Positions 23,959 through 32,776 of a stretch of DNA of 64,000 nucleotides are shown here, piece by piece (within the stretch, counting starts at the first letter, position 1; the number at the start of each line of letters is the position of its first letter). Below the pieces are notes generated by a model that was not told the origin of the DNA, searched no databases, and was given only the letters and a program-made list of their open reading frames with translations. The stretch comes from Spirosoma panaciterrae DSM 21099 (lineage in GTDB: Bacteria; Bacteroidota; Bacteroidia; Cytophagales; Spirosomataceae), in NCBI RefSeq assembly GCF_000374025.1, contig NZ_KB893217.1:154567-218566 (forward strand), written 5' to 3'. The position numbers were made by a program, and so were the translations under genes.

Positions 23959-25306
23959 CAATCTCATACTGCTTAATTTTCCGGTATAATGTTCGCTCGG
24001 AAATACCGAGTGCCTGAGCGGCATATTTCCGCTTGTTATTATTACGCCGAAGGGCTTTCAGGATCATCTCTTTCTCCTGCCGCTCCAGCGACAAGGAGTC
24101 GTCTTCTTCCGTTTCATGCGTAACGTCCTCTACTTCGGTCAGGTCATTGATATCGCCATTCACATCATCAAAAATCTGTACGGGCGGATGGCTGCCGTAG
24201 GTTTCTGTGGGGGGTGGCGAATCAGGGCGAACCGTTCCGTTGGTAGCAGGCAAAAAGCGGGTAATACCCATGTCGCCAGCCGGTCTTGTATCGCTGTCCG
24301 GAACAATCGAATCAAATAGGTCTTTGTGGGTATGTAAAATTTGTCGACCATCCTGTTCATTACCCAGCATATCCCGAACCAGCTTCTTCAGCTCATTCAT
24401 ATCCCGACGCATATCGAACAATACTTTGTACAGTAGCTCGCGTTCGGAGAAATTTTCGGTATTGCTCCCGTAAGCCTGCGGAAACAAGGCTAGCGTACGA
24501 CTTGGCTGTTGGGAACTGGGCAGGTATTTGGCCAGTGTGTCGGCCTCAATAGGTTTGTTCTGCTCCGATTCGAGGATGGATATCTGTTCAGCAATATTTT
24601 TCAACTGACGGATATTACCCGGAAACGGAAACGACATCAGCACCTGTTTGGCCCCTTCGGTCAGTTGCAGGGGTTTGATGCGATAACGTTCTGCAAAATC
24701 GGTTGTAAACTTGCGAAACAGAAGTTCTATATCGGTGCCCCGCTCGCGCAGGGGCGGCACATAAATCGGAACCGTATTGAGCCGATAGTATAAATCTTCC
24801 CGAAATTTCCCTTTCTCAACGGCGTCCATCAGGTTCACGTTGGTAGCCGCCACCACCCGCACATCGGTTTTCTGGGTTTTGGAGGAGCCAACGCGGATGA
24901 ATTCACCGTTTTCCAGCACCCGTAGCAAACGGGCCTGGGTGCCAAGTGGCATTTCGCCTATCTCATCCAGGAAAATTGTACCGCCATTTGTCGTCTCGAA
25001 ATATCCCTTTCGTGAATCGACAGCACCGGTAAATGAGCCTTTTTCGTGTCCAAACAGTTCCGAATCGATGGTGCCTTCAGGAATAGCTCCACAGTTGATG
25101 GCAATGAATTGGCCATGTTTACGTACACTGAGGCTATGGATAATTTTCGAAAACGATTCTTTCCCACTGCCACTCTCGCCCGTAATAAGCACCGTCAGGT
25201 CGGTAGCGGCTACCTGCATAGCTACGTTGATGGCGTAGTTTAGAGCGGGCGCGTTCCCAATAATACCAAAGCGCTGTTTAACCGACTGTATTTCCTGATT
25301 GTTCAT
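23948..25306 (-). CDS. Sigma-54-dependent transcriptional activator without receiver domain
   Basis: 452 residues from the ATG at 25306; an upstream ATG at 25327 lies in the flanking repeat. The AAA+ domain starts almost at the N-terminus: Walker A GESGSGKE (about 43-50), the sigma-54 contact loop GSFTGA (about 90-95, normally GAFTGA), Walker B GTIFLDE (about 109-115), and arginine-finger FREDLYYRLNTVPI. The C-terminus has a Fis-type helix-turn-helix (KRKYAAQALGISERTLYRKI). With no receiver, GAF or PAS domain, control must come through concentration or a partner. It sits in the miaB-lptE-secG-groES neighbourhood and is the natural candidate regulator of the sigma-54-like groES promoter. Confidence 0.92.
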   Translation of the reverse strand: MNNQEIQSVKQRFGIIGNAPALNYAINVAMQVAATDLTVLITGESGSGKESFSKIIHSLSVRKHGQFIAINCGAIPEGTIDSELFGHEKGSFTGAVDSRKGYFETTNGGTIFLDEIGEMPLGTQARLLRVLENGEFIRVGSSKTQKTDVRVVAATNVNLMDAVEKGKFREDLYYRLNTVPIYVPPLRERGTDIELLFRKFTTDFAERYRIKPLQLTEGAKQVLMSFPFPGNIRQLKNIAEQISILESEQNKPIEADTLAKYLPSSQQPSRTLALFPQAYGSNTENFSERELLYKVLFDMRRDMNELKKLVRDMLGNEQDGRQILHTHKDLFDSIVPDSDTRPAGDMGITRFLPATNGTVRPDSPPPTETYGSHPPVQIFDDVNGDINDLTEVEDVTHETEEDDSLSLERQEKEMILKALRRNNNKRKYAAQALGISERTLYRKIKQYEIDEE

Positions 25307-25322
25307 ATAGATGTCATTTACT

Positions 25323-25403
25323 GTCATTGATAGTCATTAAGCAGTCATTCTTTGCTGATACAAGTCCATGACCAGTGAATGACAATCAATAATCATCAAT
25401 GAC
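25323..25403. repeat. Inverted repeat between miaB and the activator gene
   Basis: The left arm repeats GTCATT at about 10-bp steps, and the right arm GAATGACAATCAATAATC... is complementary (ending at about 25403). It spans the 3' end of miaB and the activator leader, and even supplies the alternative ATG at 25327. It belongs to the same general class as the heptad elements but with a longer period. Confidence 0.65.
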
Positions 25404-26883
25404 TAACTACCTGCCCAAGCAAAGTTGCAGAGGTACATTCGGTCACTAAAACATCGACGTACTGGCCCTTCTGATGGCTTCCTTTCGGAAATACAACCAT
25501 TTTGTTCTGGTCATTCCGGCCGCACAGAAACTCGTCGGAACGCTTGGAAGGCCCTTCGATCAACACACGCTGCACCTGACCGATATGCCGTTGGTTCCGT
25601 TCGGCCGAGTGCTCCAACTGACGGGCGATGATTTCATTCAGCCGGCGTTTTTTCACTTCTTCCGGAATGTCGTCAGTATATTTTTTAGCAGCCAGTGTAC
25701 CCGGACGTTCCGAATAGGCAAACATATAGGCGTAATCATACCGCACATACTCCATGAGCGAAAGCGACTCCTGGTGCTCCTCTTCGGTTTCGGTACAGAA
25801 CCCTGAAATCATATCGGTCGAAATACCGCAGTCTTCACCCAGAATCTCACGAATCCGATCAATCTTGCCAATATACCAGGGCCGATCGTAGGTCCGATTC
25901 ATCAGCCGCAATACCCGGCTGTTCCCACTTTGGGCAGGCAAGTGGATGTACTTACAGATGTTTTCGTACCGGGCCATGGTATGTAACACATCATCCGTAA
26001 TATCCTTTGGATGCGAGGTGGAGAATCGAACCCGCAAATCAGGATGAATCTGCGCTACCATTTCGAGGAGATTGGCAAAGGTGGTGGGTGCAGAGGGCAC
26101 AGTGGTAAGGGCATGAGGTAACTGGTTCTCCCCAGATTCTACCCTCTGCCCCAAGCCCTCTGCCACATGCCACTTATAACTGTCCACGTTCTGGCCGAGC
26201 AGTGTTACTTCGCGGTATCCTTGCTCGAAAAGCTCCTGGGCTTCCCGAACAATGCTGTGTGGGTCACGACTACGTTCGCGCCCACGGGTGAACGGCACTA
26301 CACAGAAACTGCACATATTGTCGCAGCCGCGCATAATGGAAACGAACGCCGTAACCCCATTGGAATTCAGACGAATTGGCGAAATATCGGCATAGGTTTC
26401 TTCGCGGGAAAGAAACACATTAACGGCTTTCTGACCCGACTCGGCTTCTTCTACCAGTTTGGGAATGTCGCGGTAGGCATCGGGACCAGCCACAATGTCG
26501 ACTACTTTCTCTTCTTCCAGCAGCTTGGTTTTCAGTCGTTCGGCCATACAGCCCAGCATACCCACCAACAGTTCAGGTTTCTGGCGTTTGAGGCCCGTCA
26601 GATGCTTGAGTCGGTTACGAACTTTCTGCTCGGCATTATCCCGAATGGCGCAGGTATTTAAAAAAATCAGGTCTGCTTCCTCGGCCGACGAGGTAGTTGC
26701 AAAACCGGCATTCCGCATGACGGCCGCTACAATCTCACTATCGGCAAAGTTCATCTGGCAACCGTAGCTTTCAATGTACAGTCGTTTTTTACCCACGGCC
26801 AGTTCCTCTTCAGAAGTACGGGGCAAATCAATCTGTTCCTTATCAGCCGGTTGAAGTATAGTTAGTTCGCTAATCACTGCCAT
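25396..26883 (-). CDS. miaB: tRNA-2-methylthio-N6-dimethylallyladenosine synthase MiaB
   Basis: 495 residues. The N-terminal UPF0004 domain (YGCQMNFADSEI, then NTCAIRDNAEQKV and GMLGCMAERLK) holds the auxiliary iron-sulphur cluster. The radical SAM centre is RGCDNMCSFCVVPFTRGRE (C-x3-C-x2-C), and a TRAM domain closes the C-terminus (VLIEGPSKRSDEFLCGRNDQ). It methylthiolates i6A37 in tRNAs reading U-starting codons. Length and domain order are normal. It is the first gene of the miaB-activator-lptE run, with a TGNCA box and a TAnnTTTG element upstream. Confidence 0.97.
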   Translation of the reverse strand: MAVISELTILQPADKEQIDLPRTSEEELAVGKKRLYIESYGCQMNFADSEIVAAVMRNAGFATTSSAEEADLIFLNTCAIRDNAEQKVRNRLKHLTGLKRQKPELLVGMLGCMAERLKTKLLEEEKVVDIVAGPDAYRDIPKLVEEAESGQKAVNVFLSREETYADISPIRLNSNGVTAFVSIMRGCDNMCSFCVVPFTRGRERSRDPHSIVREAQELFEQGYREVTLLGQNVDSYKWHVAEGLGQRVESGENQLPHALTTVPSAPTTFANLLEMVAQIHPDLRVRFSTSHPKDITDDVLHTMARYENICKYIHLPAQSGNSRVLRLMNRTYDRPWYIGKIDRIREILGEDCGISTDMISGFCTETEEEHQESLSLMEYVRYDYAYMFAYSERPGTLAAKKYTDDIPEEVKKRRLNEIIARQLEHSAERNQRHIGQVQRVLIEGPSKRSDEFLCGRNDQNKMVVFPKGSHQKGQYVDVLVTECTSATLLGQVVSH

Positions 26884-26966
26884 TGCTCGTCGATGGTCGC
26901 TCCAGCGTAAGTTGATTGTGAGCTGTTGTTGACAGCATTTTTTTACGATTTGGCGACTCTTTTTTA

Positions 26967-26974
26967 CAAAATTA
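26967..26974 (-). promoter_or_regulatory. Candidate -7 element for the miaB operon
   Basis: On the minus strand TAATTTTG fits TAnnTTTG. A T-rich tract lies about 17-20 nt upstream in place of a clear TTTG -33 element. The TGNCA palindrome lies just upstream of that. Confidence 0.4.
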
Positions 26975-26994
26975 AGAAGATTGACCTGAAAATC

Positions 26995-27009
26995 CTGTCA
27001 TTTTGGCAG
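26995..27009. promoter_or_regulatory. TGNCA palindrome upstream of miaB
   Basis: CTGTCATTTTGGCAG is a 15-bp imperfect palindrome (one mismatched pair) with the same TGNCA-N3-TGNCA plan as the groES boxes. It is about 112 nt ahead of the miaB start, so it could place the activator operon under the same control as groES. Confidence 0.4.
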
Positions 27010-27067
27010 AAACTAGCCGTTAAATTTCGTTAATACGCTGGTCAACAGCGCTCTTCAGAAAGGTGAG

Positions 27068-29758
27068 CTAGAATGGATAGCCTACCCCAAAATTGATTAC
27101 CAGCGGATTAGGCCCACTGGATAATTTGGCCAGGGAGAACTTGGGGAGAATAAATCGTTGATCAACGATCTCCCCTTTCTCATTAGTATATTTCCGGGCG
27201 GGGTCCCATACTTTGATCCCGCCATCGAAACGAATCACAAAAAATGAGAAGTCGATGCGTAACCCTACTCCCGTACCGACCGCAATTTGTGGTAGGAACG
27301 AATCGAACTGAAAAATTGAACCGGCACGAGGTTGATCAGTGGTTGCCGAACGACTTCGAAAAGCCCATACATTACCCGCATCGATAAAAACAGCCCCGTT
27401 TATATCCGCTCCGAGGTGAAATAAGCGCCCCCGTAATTCGGCCGACCCTTCGATCAATATATTACCCGGCTGCTCGAATAAATATTTAAACTGCCCGGTC
27501 AATGTGTCGATGGCGGGTTTTGATGGATCGCCCGACTGGTATGGGAACGCAGAGCCTGGTCCTAAACGCCTGGGTAGCCAGGCCCGGACACTGTTACTAC
27601 CGCCCGCAAAAAACAACTTTTCATACGGGACTGGCCCTCCACCAGGACCATACCCATACGCCAACCCAGTATTGACCCGAAAGGCCAATGTGGTTCGGGA
27701 ACGAATCGGTATGTAATGGCGATAATCAAAACTTGCCCGAAGGAATTTATAAAGCTGAACACCAATTCCGCCATTTTCTTCACTCCACTGGGAAACCGTC
27801 TTATCCGAAAAGAAATTGAGTGTTGTCCCCCCCGATTCCAGAACGGTACGAAAGAAATTAGCCTGCCGATTTTGCCCGGGCGTATTGGTATTGTATGTGT
27901 AAGCGAAGCTAAAACTTGAACTGAGCGACCGTCGAAAAAAGTTTAAATAAATCGTACTTCCCTGACTTCGCAAGGCCAGGAGCTGGTCGTAGAACGCCTG
28001 ACTTATGACCTTATTGGTACCATCTCCAGCATTGATCAGGTTAATATCGGCAATTAGAAAATTAAATTGTTTGGCCGGAGTGGTTTGCCAGTTATAGGCC
28101 ATTGTTGCCCGCAATAACGATCGGCGGAAATCGGGCCGGAAGGTATTATTGAAGCTTAAGCTAACCTGAGTACGAGGAGCGTAGGGCGTAAACCGAAACC
28201 GAAATCGACCAGGCAGCAGCATTTGTGGAAAAATAAGTGAACTGCTGACCCCTAATTCCTGCGATGCATACACGACTTTGTTAAAATTATTCGGATCGGG
28301 CACAAACCCGGTCTGCGCTTCTACCCCATAGCGTACGGAGGTTTCGAAGGTTTCCAGACCACCAAACATATTCCGTACCCGAAAAATCAGGCTTCCAAAC
28401 CCACCCGGATACCCTTGCCCCTGATAGAATAATCCAGTAGCTCCTCCTTCGGCTGTCGCTTCGTATTTATCTAAGGGGCTGGCCGTAATGAGGGCATGCA
28501 ATCGGCGATTGGTGGTGTCGATGAAATTGAGGTTGATGTATTTGAACTGATTCAGCATGAACAGCTGCCGCTGCGTGTCACGAAAGTTGGTCTGACTGTA
28601 AAGCTGATTGGGACGAAGCAGAATTTTTGATTCCAGTAACCGCAATGAAATATCCCGGCCACTTAGCATGTAGGTAATCCCGTTCCGTTTGGCGGTATCC
28701 AGCGGATTCATCATCGTGGGTTGCCCGCTGGTAGCCAAATCAATATTGGGGCTGATCTGCACATCGACATCCCCAATGTGATAAATCGGGTGCGATGATT
28801 TACCGGGTGGGTTCGCGATCAGAATGGCAACATCGACCGTACGACGGGTAGAATCACCCGGTTCGGCTCCCTCCAGATAGCGACGGGCATTTCCCCGCCG
28901 AATGGTGTCGACGTCCGTAGCCCGAATATACTGGCGGGAAAACGTGTAATACCCCCGATCACGTAGTAAGGACTCTATGCGAAGGCGCTCGCCCGACATG
29001 TTCTCAAAATCGAATCGTTCGCCTACTTTTAGTTTCGACTGGTCGAATGATTGCCGGACAATGGAATCAATCCGAGGGTCAGCAATCTGATAATTGATGT
29101 TGCGCAGGTAAAACCCTTCGTTTTCTCGAATCAGATAATTCACCCGAATCTGCGACCGACGAATCGTGTCGAGCGTATAGCTGGTTTTTGCATTGAAGAA
29201 GCCTTTGTCCGACAGGTATTTCTGCATTTTAGTGGCATTGGCTTTGGCATCTGCTTCGGCAAAATAAGAGGGGGGTTCGCCAAGGCTCCGCATCAGCCAG
29301 TTACCTTCTTCTGCCTTAAGGCGCAGGCGTTTCAGTTTTCGCCCATATTGCTTATTTAATTTTTTCAATGCCCTGGGCTGGTCGGCCAGTTGCTGGCTTT
29401 GCTGTTCAAATTCATTAGTTTTGGCCTGTAACTCCTGAACGGCCGCTTCCCGGTTGTATCGACGTAAACCCAATTGATAAAACCAAAGTGGTGGGGTGAT
29501 CGGGAGTCCCAGCACCCGACGGTTCGGTTTCTGTGGAATCAGACTTTCGAGGTTTTCGCGGGAAATGGTTCGGTTACCCTTTACCGTTTGGGCCGTCAGG
29601 ATATACTGATTGATGCCCAGCCGTTTGGTACTCAGGCAACTGGACAGAGAAACGACGATTACCAACAGGCTTATTCGCGATGTATGATGCAGGGTATTTG
29701 ATGTATAGCTAACCAACCCATCATACATCCTACATCCTATATCATACATCTTTTTCAT
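27068..29758 (-). CDS. BamA/TamA-family outer-membrane assembly protein, lipoprotein-like N-terminus
   Basis: About 896 residues. POTRA-like repeats fill the N-terminal half (NYQIADPRIDSIVRQSFDQS, RLRIESLLRDRGYYTFSRQY, QPTMMNPLD... and the next unit). A 16-strand barrel of the Omp85 type fills the C-terminal half, ending GPNPLVINFGVGYPF. Conserved barrel segments such as FFAGGSNSVRAWLPRRLGPG are visible; this loop holds the RGF/VRGW-type motif. A lipobox-like VVSLSSC occurs near residue 41. The start is uncertain: the ATG at 29758 shares CATG with the divergent trmH start, and the first 25 residues are encoded by a heptad repeat, so the true start may be at 29728 or later. Confidence 0.85.
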   Translation of the reverse strand: MKKMYDIGCRMYDGLVSYTSNTLHHTSRISLLVIVVSLSSCLSTKRLGINQYILTAQTVKGNRTISRENLESLIPQKPNRRVLGLPITPPLWFYQLGLRRYNREAAVQELQAKTNEFEQQSQQLADQPRALKKLNKQYGRKLKRLRLKAEEGNWLMRSLGEPPSYFAEADAKANATKMQKYLSDKGFFNAKTSYTLDTIRRSQIRVNYLIRENEGFYLRNINYQIADPRIDSIVRQSFDQSKLKVGERFDFENMSGERLRIESLLRDRGYYTFSRQYIRATDVDTIRRGNARRYLEGAEPGDSTRRTVDVAILIANPPGKSSHPIYHIGDVDVQISPNIDLATSGQPTMMNPLDTAKRNGITYMLSGRDISLRLLESKILLRPNQLYSQTNFRDTQRQLFMLNQFKYINLNFIDTTNRRLHALITASPLDKYEATAEGGATGLFYQGQGYPGGFGSLIFRVRNMFGGLETFETSVRYGVEAQTGFVPDPNNFNKVVYASQELGVSSSLIFPQMLLPGRFRFRFTPYAPRTQVSLSFNNTFRPDFRRSLLRATMAYNWQTTPAKQFNFLIADINLINAGDGTNKVISQAFYDQLLALRSQGSTIYLNFFRRSLSSSFSFAYTYNTNTPGQNRQANFFRTVLESGGTTLNFFSDKTVSQWSEENGGIGVQLYKFLRASFDYRHYIPIRSRTTLAFRVNTGLAYGYGPGGGPVPYEKLFFAGGSNSVRAWLPRRLGPGSAFPYQSGDPSKPAIDTLTGQFKYLFEQPGNILIEGSAELRGRLFHLGADINGAVFIDAGNVWAFRSRSATTDQPRAGSIFQFDSFLPQIAVGTGVGLRIDFSFFVIRFDGGIKVWDPARKYTNEKGEIVDQRFILPKFSLAKLSSGPNPLVINFGVGYPF
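29678..29751. repeat. Heptad-repeat inverted element inside the trmH/BamA-like start region
   Basis: The left arm (29678-29709) and right arm (29719-29751) are complementary. The right arm reads CATCATA CATCCTA CATCCTA TATCATA CATC, nearly the same units as at 1470-1496. The repeat overlaps the apparent N-terminal codons of the BamA-like gene and is also the leader of trmH. Confidence 0.78.
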
Positions 29759-30509
29759 GCTTTCCAAAAATCAGCTTAAATACATACAATCGCTGCACCA
29801 GAAAAAATACCGGCAACACCATGGGGCCTTTCTGGTCGAAGGAGCCAAGAGCGTTCAGGAAGTTCTGCAATCAAACTTCCAGACCGAACTGGTCGTGGCG
29901 ACCGAAGCATTTTACAAAGAAAACGTTCACCTTACAGATCGCCAACGAACAGCCGTCGAAATCGTTTCAGAAGCGGAGCTAACCCGTGCCGGAACACTCG
30001 AAAGCAACAATGCGGCTCTGGCTGTGGTCAGAACGAAAGAGAACCGGCCGCTATTGGCTCAACCAGACGAAATTGCCTTAGTTTTAGACGATATCCGTGA
30101 CCCTGGCAATCTGGGTACGATTCTCCGCATTGCGGATTGGTATGGCGTTCGAAAAATTCTCTGCTCCGAAACAACCGCCGATGTGTATAACCCAAAGGTT
30201 ATTTCGGCTAGTAAAGGCTCGTTTACCCGAGTAAACTGGTGGTATGGCAATGTGGTTCAGGTACTCTCGCAATTGGCTGGTACATTACCCGTTTACGGTG
30301 CCTTTCTGGATGGGGCCGATGTGCATACCCTTCCGTTCAAAAAATCCGGCTATTTGGTGATGGGTAATGAATCGAACGGTATCGGGCCTGACCTTGCCCG
30401 ATACATAACCCAACCCGTTACCATACCCCGCTACGGAGAAGCCGAATCCTTAAATGTTGGTATTGCCACAGCCGTACTACTCGATAATATCCGGCGAACT
30501 ACAGCTTAA
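29757..30509 (+). CDS. TrmH/SpoU family RNA 2'-O-methyltransferase
   Basis: 250 residues. An N-terminal substrate-binding domain (about 1-95, YRQHHGAFLVEGAKSVQEVL) is followed by the SpoU trefoil-knot domain. The family motifs are IALVLDDIRDPGNLGTILRIAD, VIMGNESNGI-like LVMGNESNGIGPDL and AESLNVGIATAVLL. These form the S-adenosylmethionine site of 23S rRNA and tRNA ribose methyltransferases; the exact target nucleotide is not clear. Its ATG overlaps the candidate start of the divergent BamA-like gene. It stands alone. Confidence 0.92.
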   Translation: MLSKNQLKYIQSLHQKKYRQHHGAFLVEGAKSVQEVLQSNFQTELVVATEAFYKENVHLTDRQRTAVEIVSEAELTRAGTLESNNAALAVVRTKENRPLLAQPDEIALVLDDIRDPGNLGTILRIADWYGVRKILCSETTADVYNPKVISASKGSFTRVNWWYGNVVQVLSQLAGTLPVYGAFLDGADVHTLPFKKSGYLVMGNESNGIGPDLARYITQPVTIPRYGEAESLNVGIATAVLLDNIRRTTA

Positions 30510-30597
30510 ATGCGCTTATCGGGAGCTATGCAGCCCTCTTCCGCATATCCGCCAATCTGATTAAATCAGCTTCGGCATCCATATATATACCTGTAAA

Positions 30598-30888
30598 TCA
30601 ATTCATTTCCTGACTACAAACAGCGTCTTGTAGTTTACAAAACTGTCTATTTGTCAGGCCGGACATTAATGAATCCATGTAGGCTTCTGTTCGAAGTAAA
30701 TAATTTACACTGACAGGCTCCCATTGCTGATGAATAAACTGACAGTGGATTTCCACCATAAATCGATTCCAGTAGAATAGATTAATACGCTGGTCGGCTG
30801 TCTTCAGTACGCCAATAAAAACGCCATTAAAGTGTATATCCAAAAGGTGAGCCTGATGTATTGTACCGTTACTTTGATCAATTATCAT
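30598..30888 (-). CDS. Small protein of unknown function
   Basis: 96 residues, soluble, no signal or membrane segment. Its regular sequence (VFIGVLKTADQRINLFYWNR, MDSLMSGLTNRQFCKLQ) looks like a beta-rich N-terminus and helical C-terminus rather than random translation. No family recognised. The flanking gaps (30510-30597 and 30889-31151) hold nothing obvious. Confidence 0.5.
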   Translation of the reverse strand: MIIDQSNGTIHQAHLLDIHFNGVFIGVLKTADQRINLFYWNRFMVEIHCQFIHQQWEPVSVNYLLRTEAYMDSLMSGLTNRQFCKLQDAVCSQEMN

Positions 30889-31151
30889 TAGAAAAATATA
30901 GAGCTTATAATCGTATTAGTTTCTCCTCGGCCCAGCTTCGCATCCCCTGTATAAAGAGTGAATAATCACGGCAATTGATGCCTGTGATTTATCTACGAGT
31001 AGCCTCATTACAGATCATTTTTGTTCTGCCATTTCCTCGTTTTTTGGGTGTATGAAGGCTCGTTTGGCAAACAAAAGGCACCTTTCCTCCCTTTAAGCAT
31101 CAGACGATTCGTTAGACGGTCGACGGTACCTAATAGTAACGGCTCAATACT

Positions 31152-32765
31152 ATGAACGAAAGTAGTCCAGAATATATATGGTGGCAGAAAGGTATTATTT
31201 ATCAAATTTATCCCCGATCCTTTCAGGACAGCAACGGTGATGGCCTTGGCGATCTTCAGGGTATTCTGAAGCGGCTGGACTACCTGAATAGCTTGGGGGT
31301 TACGGCCCTGTGGCTCTCGCCAATCTACCCTTCGCCAATGGCCGATTTCGGCTACGATATCGCTGACTATCAGACTGTAGACGCCATCTTTGGTTCACTA
31401 TCCGATTTCGATGAGTTGCTGGCTGGAGTCCATAGCCGGGGAATGAAATTGATTCTGGACCTCGTTCCGAACCATACTTCGAATCAACATCCCTGGTTCC
31501 TCGAATCCCGCTCGTCGCGCGATAATCCTAAGCGGGACTGGTATATCTGGCACGACAGCAAACCTGATGGTTCAGCCCCTAACAACTGGCTCAGTGTATT
31601 CGGCGGCAGTGCCTGGGAATGGGACGAGCTTACCGGCCAATATTACTACCATGCCTTTCTGAAGGAACAGCCTGACCTCAACTGGCGAAATCCAGCGGTG
31701 CAGGAGGCCATGTTGGGGGTTATGCGATTCTGGCTGGACAAAGGCGTTGATGGGTTCCGGGTCGATGTGATGTGGCATATGATCAAAGACAAACACCTGC
31801 GCGACAACCCCATCAATCCCGACTACCAGCCGCATATGGCAACCTATGAGCAACTACTGCCCGTTTATTCTACCGACCAGCCAGACGTTCATGATATTGT
31901 CTTAAAAATGCGTCAGGTTGTCGACGCTTATCCTGAGCGGCTCCTTATTGGCGAGATATACCTACCTATCCATCAGCTTGTTGCGTACTATGGCATCGAC
32001 GGCAAGGGAGCCCATCTGCCCTTTAACTTTCAGTTACTAACTCTACCCTGGGATGCACAGACAATTGCAGCTACCATCGACCAGTATGAAGGTCTTTTAC
32101 CCAAAGGCGGCTGGCCCAACTGGGTATTGGGCAACCACGACCAACCCCGCATTACGAGCCGGGTGGGGGTCGAACAAGCCTGGGTGGCCGCCCTGTTGCT
32201 ACTAACCCTACGCGGTACGCCAACCATTTATTATGGCGAAGAAATAGGCATGCGCGATGTCCCGATTCCCTTCAATGAGGTTCAGGACCCCCAGGGGCTG
32301 AATATGCCGGATAAAAACCTAAGCCGTGATCCCGCCCGGACGCCCATGCAGTGGAACCAAACAACGTATGCGGGCTTTTCCGAACGTAAACCATGGCTAC
32401 GAGTGGCTCCTGATTTCGGCCGAAAAAACGTTTGGCGACAGGAAGACGATCCGCTTTCTATTCTATCATTTTACAAACGGCTCATCAACCTGCGGCAGCA
32501 GGAACCTGCGCTGATGGTTGGCGACTATGTGCCGGTTTATGCCACGTCGCAGCTCATCGCCTACATCCGGCAACTGGAAGGCCATCCACGTTTTCTTATT
32601 CTGCTAAATCTGAGTCACCGAACCGCTTATTTCAATGCCAAAGACAATCCACTTAGAGGCATTGTCGAAATCGCAACAACTCCCGAATGGGAAGGGGTCG
32701 AGGTGGCTGACCGCATTAGCCTTGGTGGCGACGATGGCTTATTGATACGCTTACTTGACGAGTAA
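31152..32765 (+). CDS. GH13 alpha-glucosidase / oligo-1,6-glucosidase type
   Basis: 537 residues. The (beta/alpha)8 catalytic domain shows all four GH13 regions: DLVPNHTS, GFRVDVMWHM with the Asp nucleophile, LLIGEIY with the acid/base Glu, and VLGNHDQPR with the third Asp. GYDIADYQTVDAIFGSL and the short C-terminal beta-domain fit the exo-acting alpha-glucosidase group. It hydrolyses terminal alpha-1,4 or alpha-1,6 glucose from short maltodextrins. It is followed after 11 nt by treZ, so it probably feeds or trims glucan for the TreY/TreZ route. Trehalose synthase is less likely given the N-terminal sequence. Confidence 0.9.
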   Translation: MNESSPEYIWWQKGIIYQIYPRSFQDSNGDGLGDLQGILKRLDYLNSLGVTALWLSPIYPSPMADFGYDIADYQTVDAIFGSLSDFDELLAGVHSRGMKLILDLVPNHTSNQHPWFLESRSSRDNPKRDWYIWHDSKPDGSAPNNWLSVFGGSAWEWDELTGQYYYHAFLKEQPDLNWRNPAVQEAMLGVMRFWLDKGVDGFRVDVMWHMIKDKHLRDNPINPDYQPHMATYEQLLPVYSTDQPDVHDIVLKMRQVVDAYPERLLIGEIYLPIHQLVAYYGIDGKGAHLPFNFQLLTLPWDAQTIAATIDQYEGLLPKGGWPNWVLGNHDQPRITSRVGVEQAWVAALLLLTLRGTPTIYYGEEIGMRDVPIPFNEVQDPQGLNMPDKNLSRDPARTPMQWNQTTYAGFSERKPWLRVAPDFGRKNVWRQEDDPLSILSFYKRLINLRQQEPALMVGDYVPVYATSQLIAYIRQLEGHPRFLILLNLSHRTAYFNAKDNPLRGIVEIATTPEWEGVEVADRISLGGDDGLLIRLLDE

Positions 32766-32776
32766 ATTAACGATAC

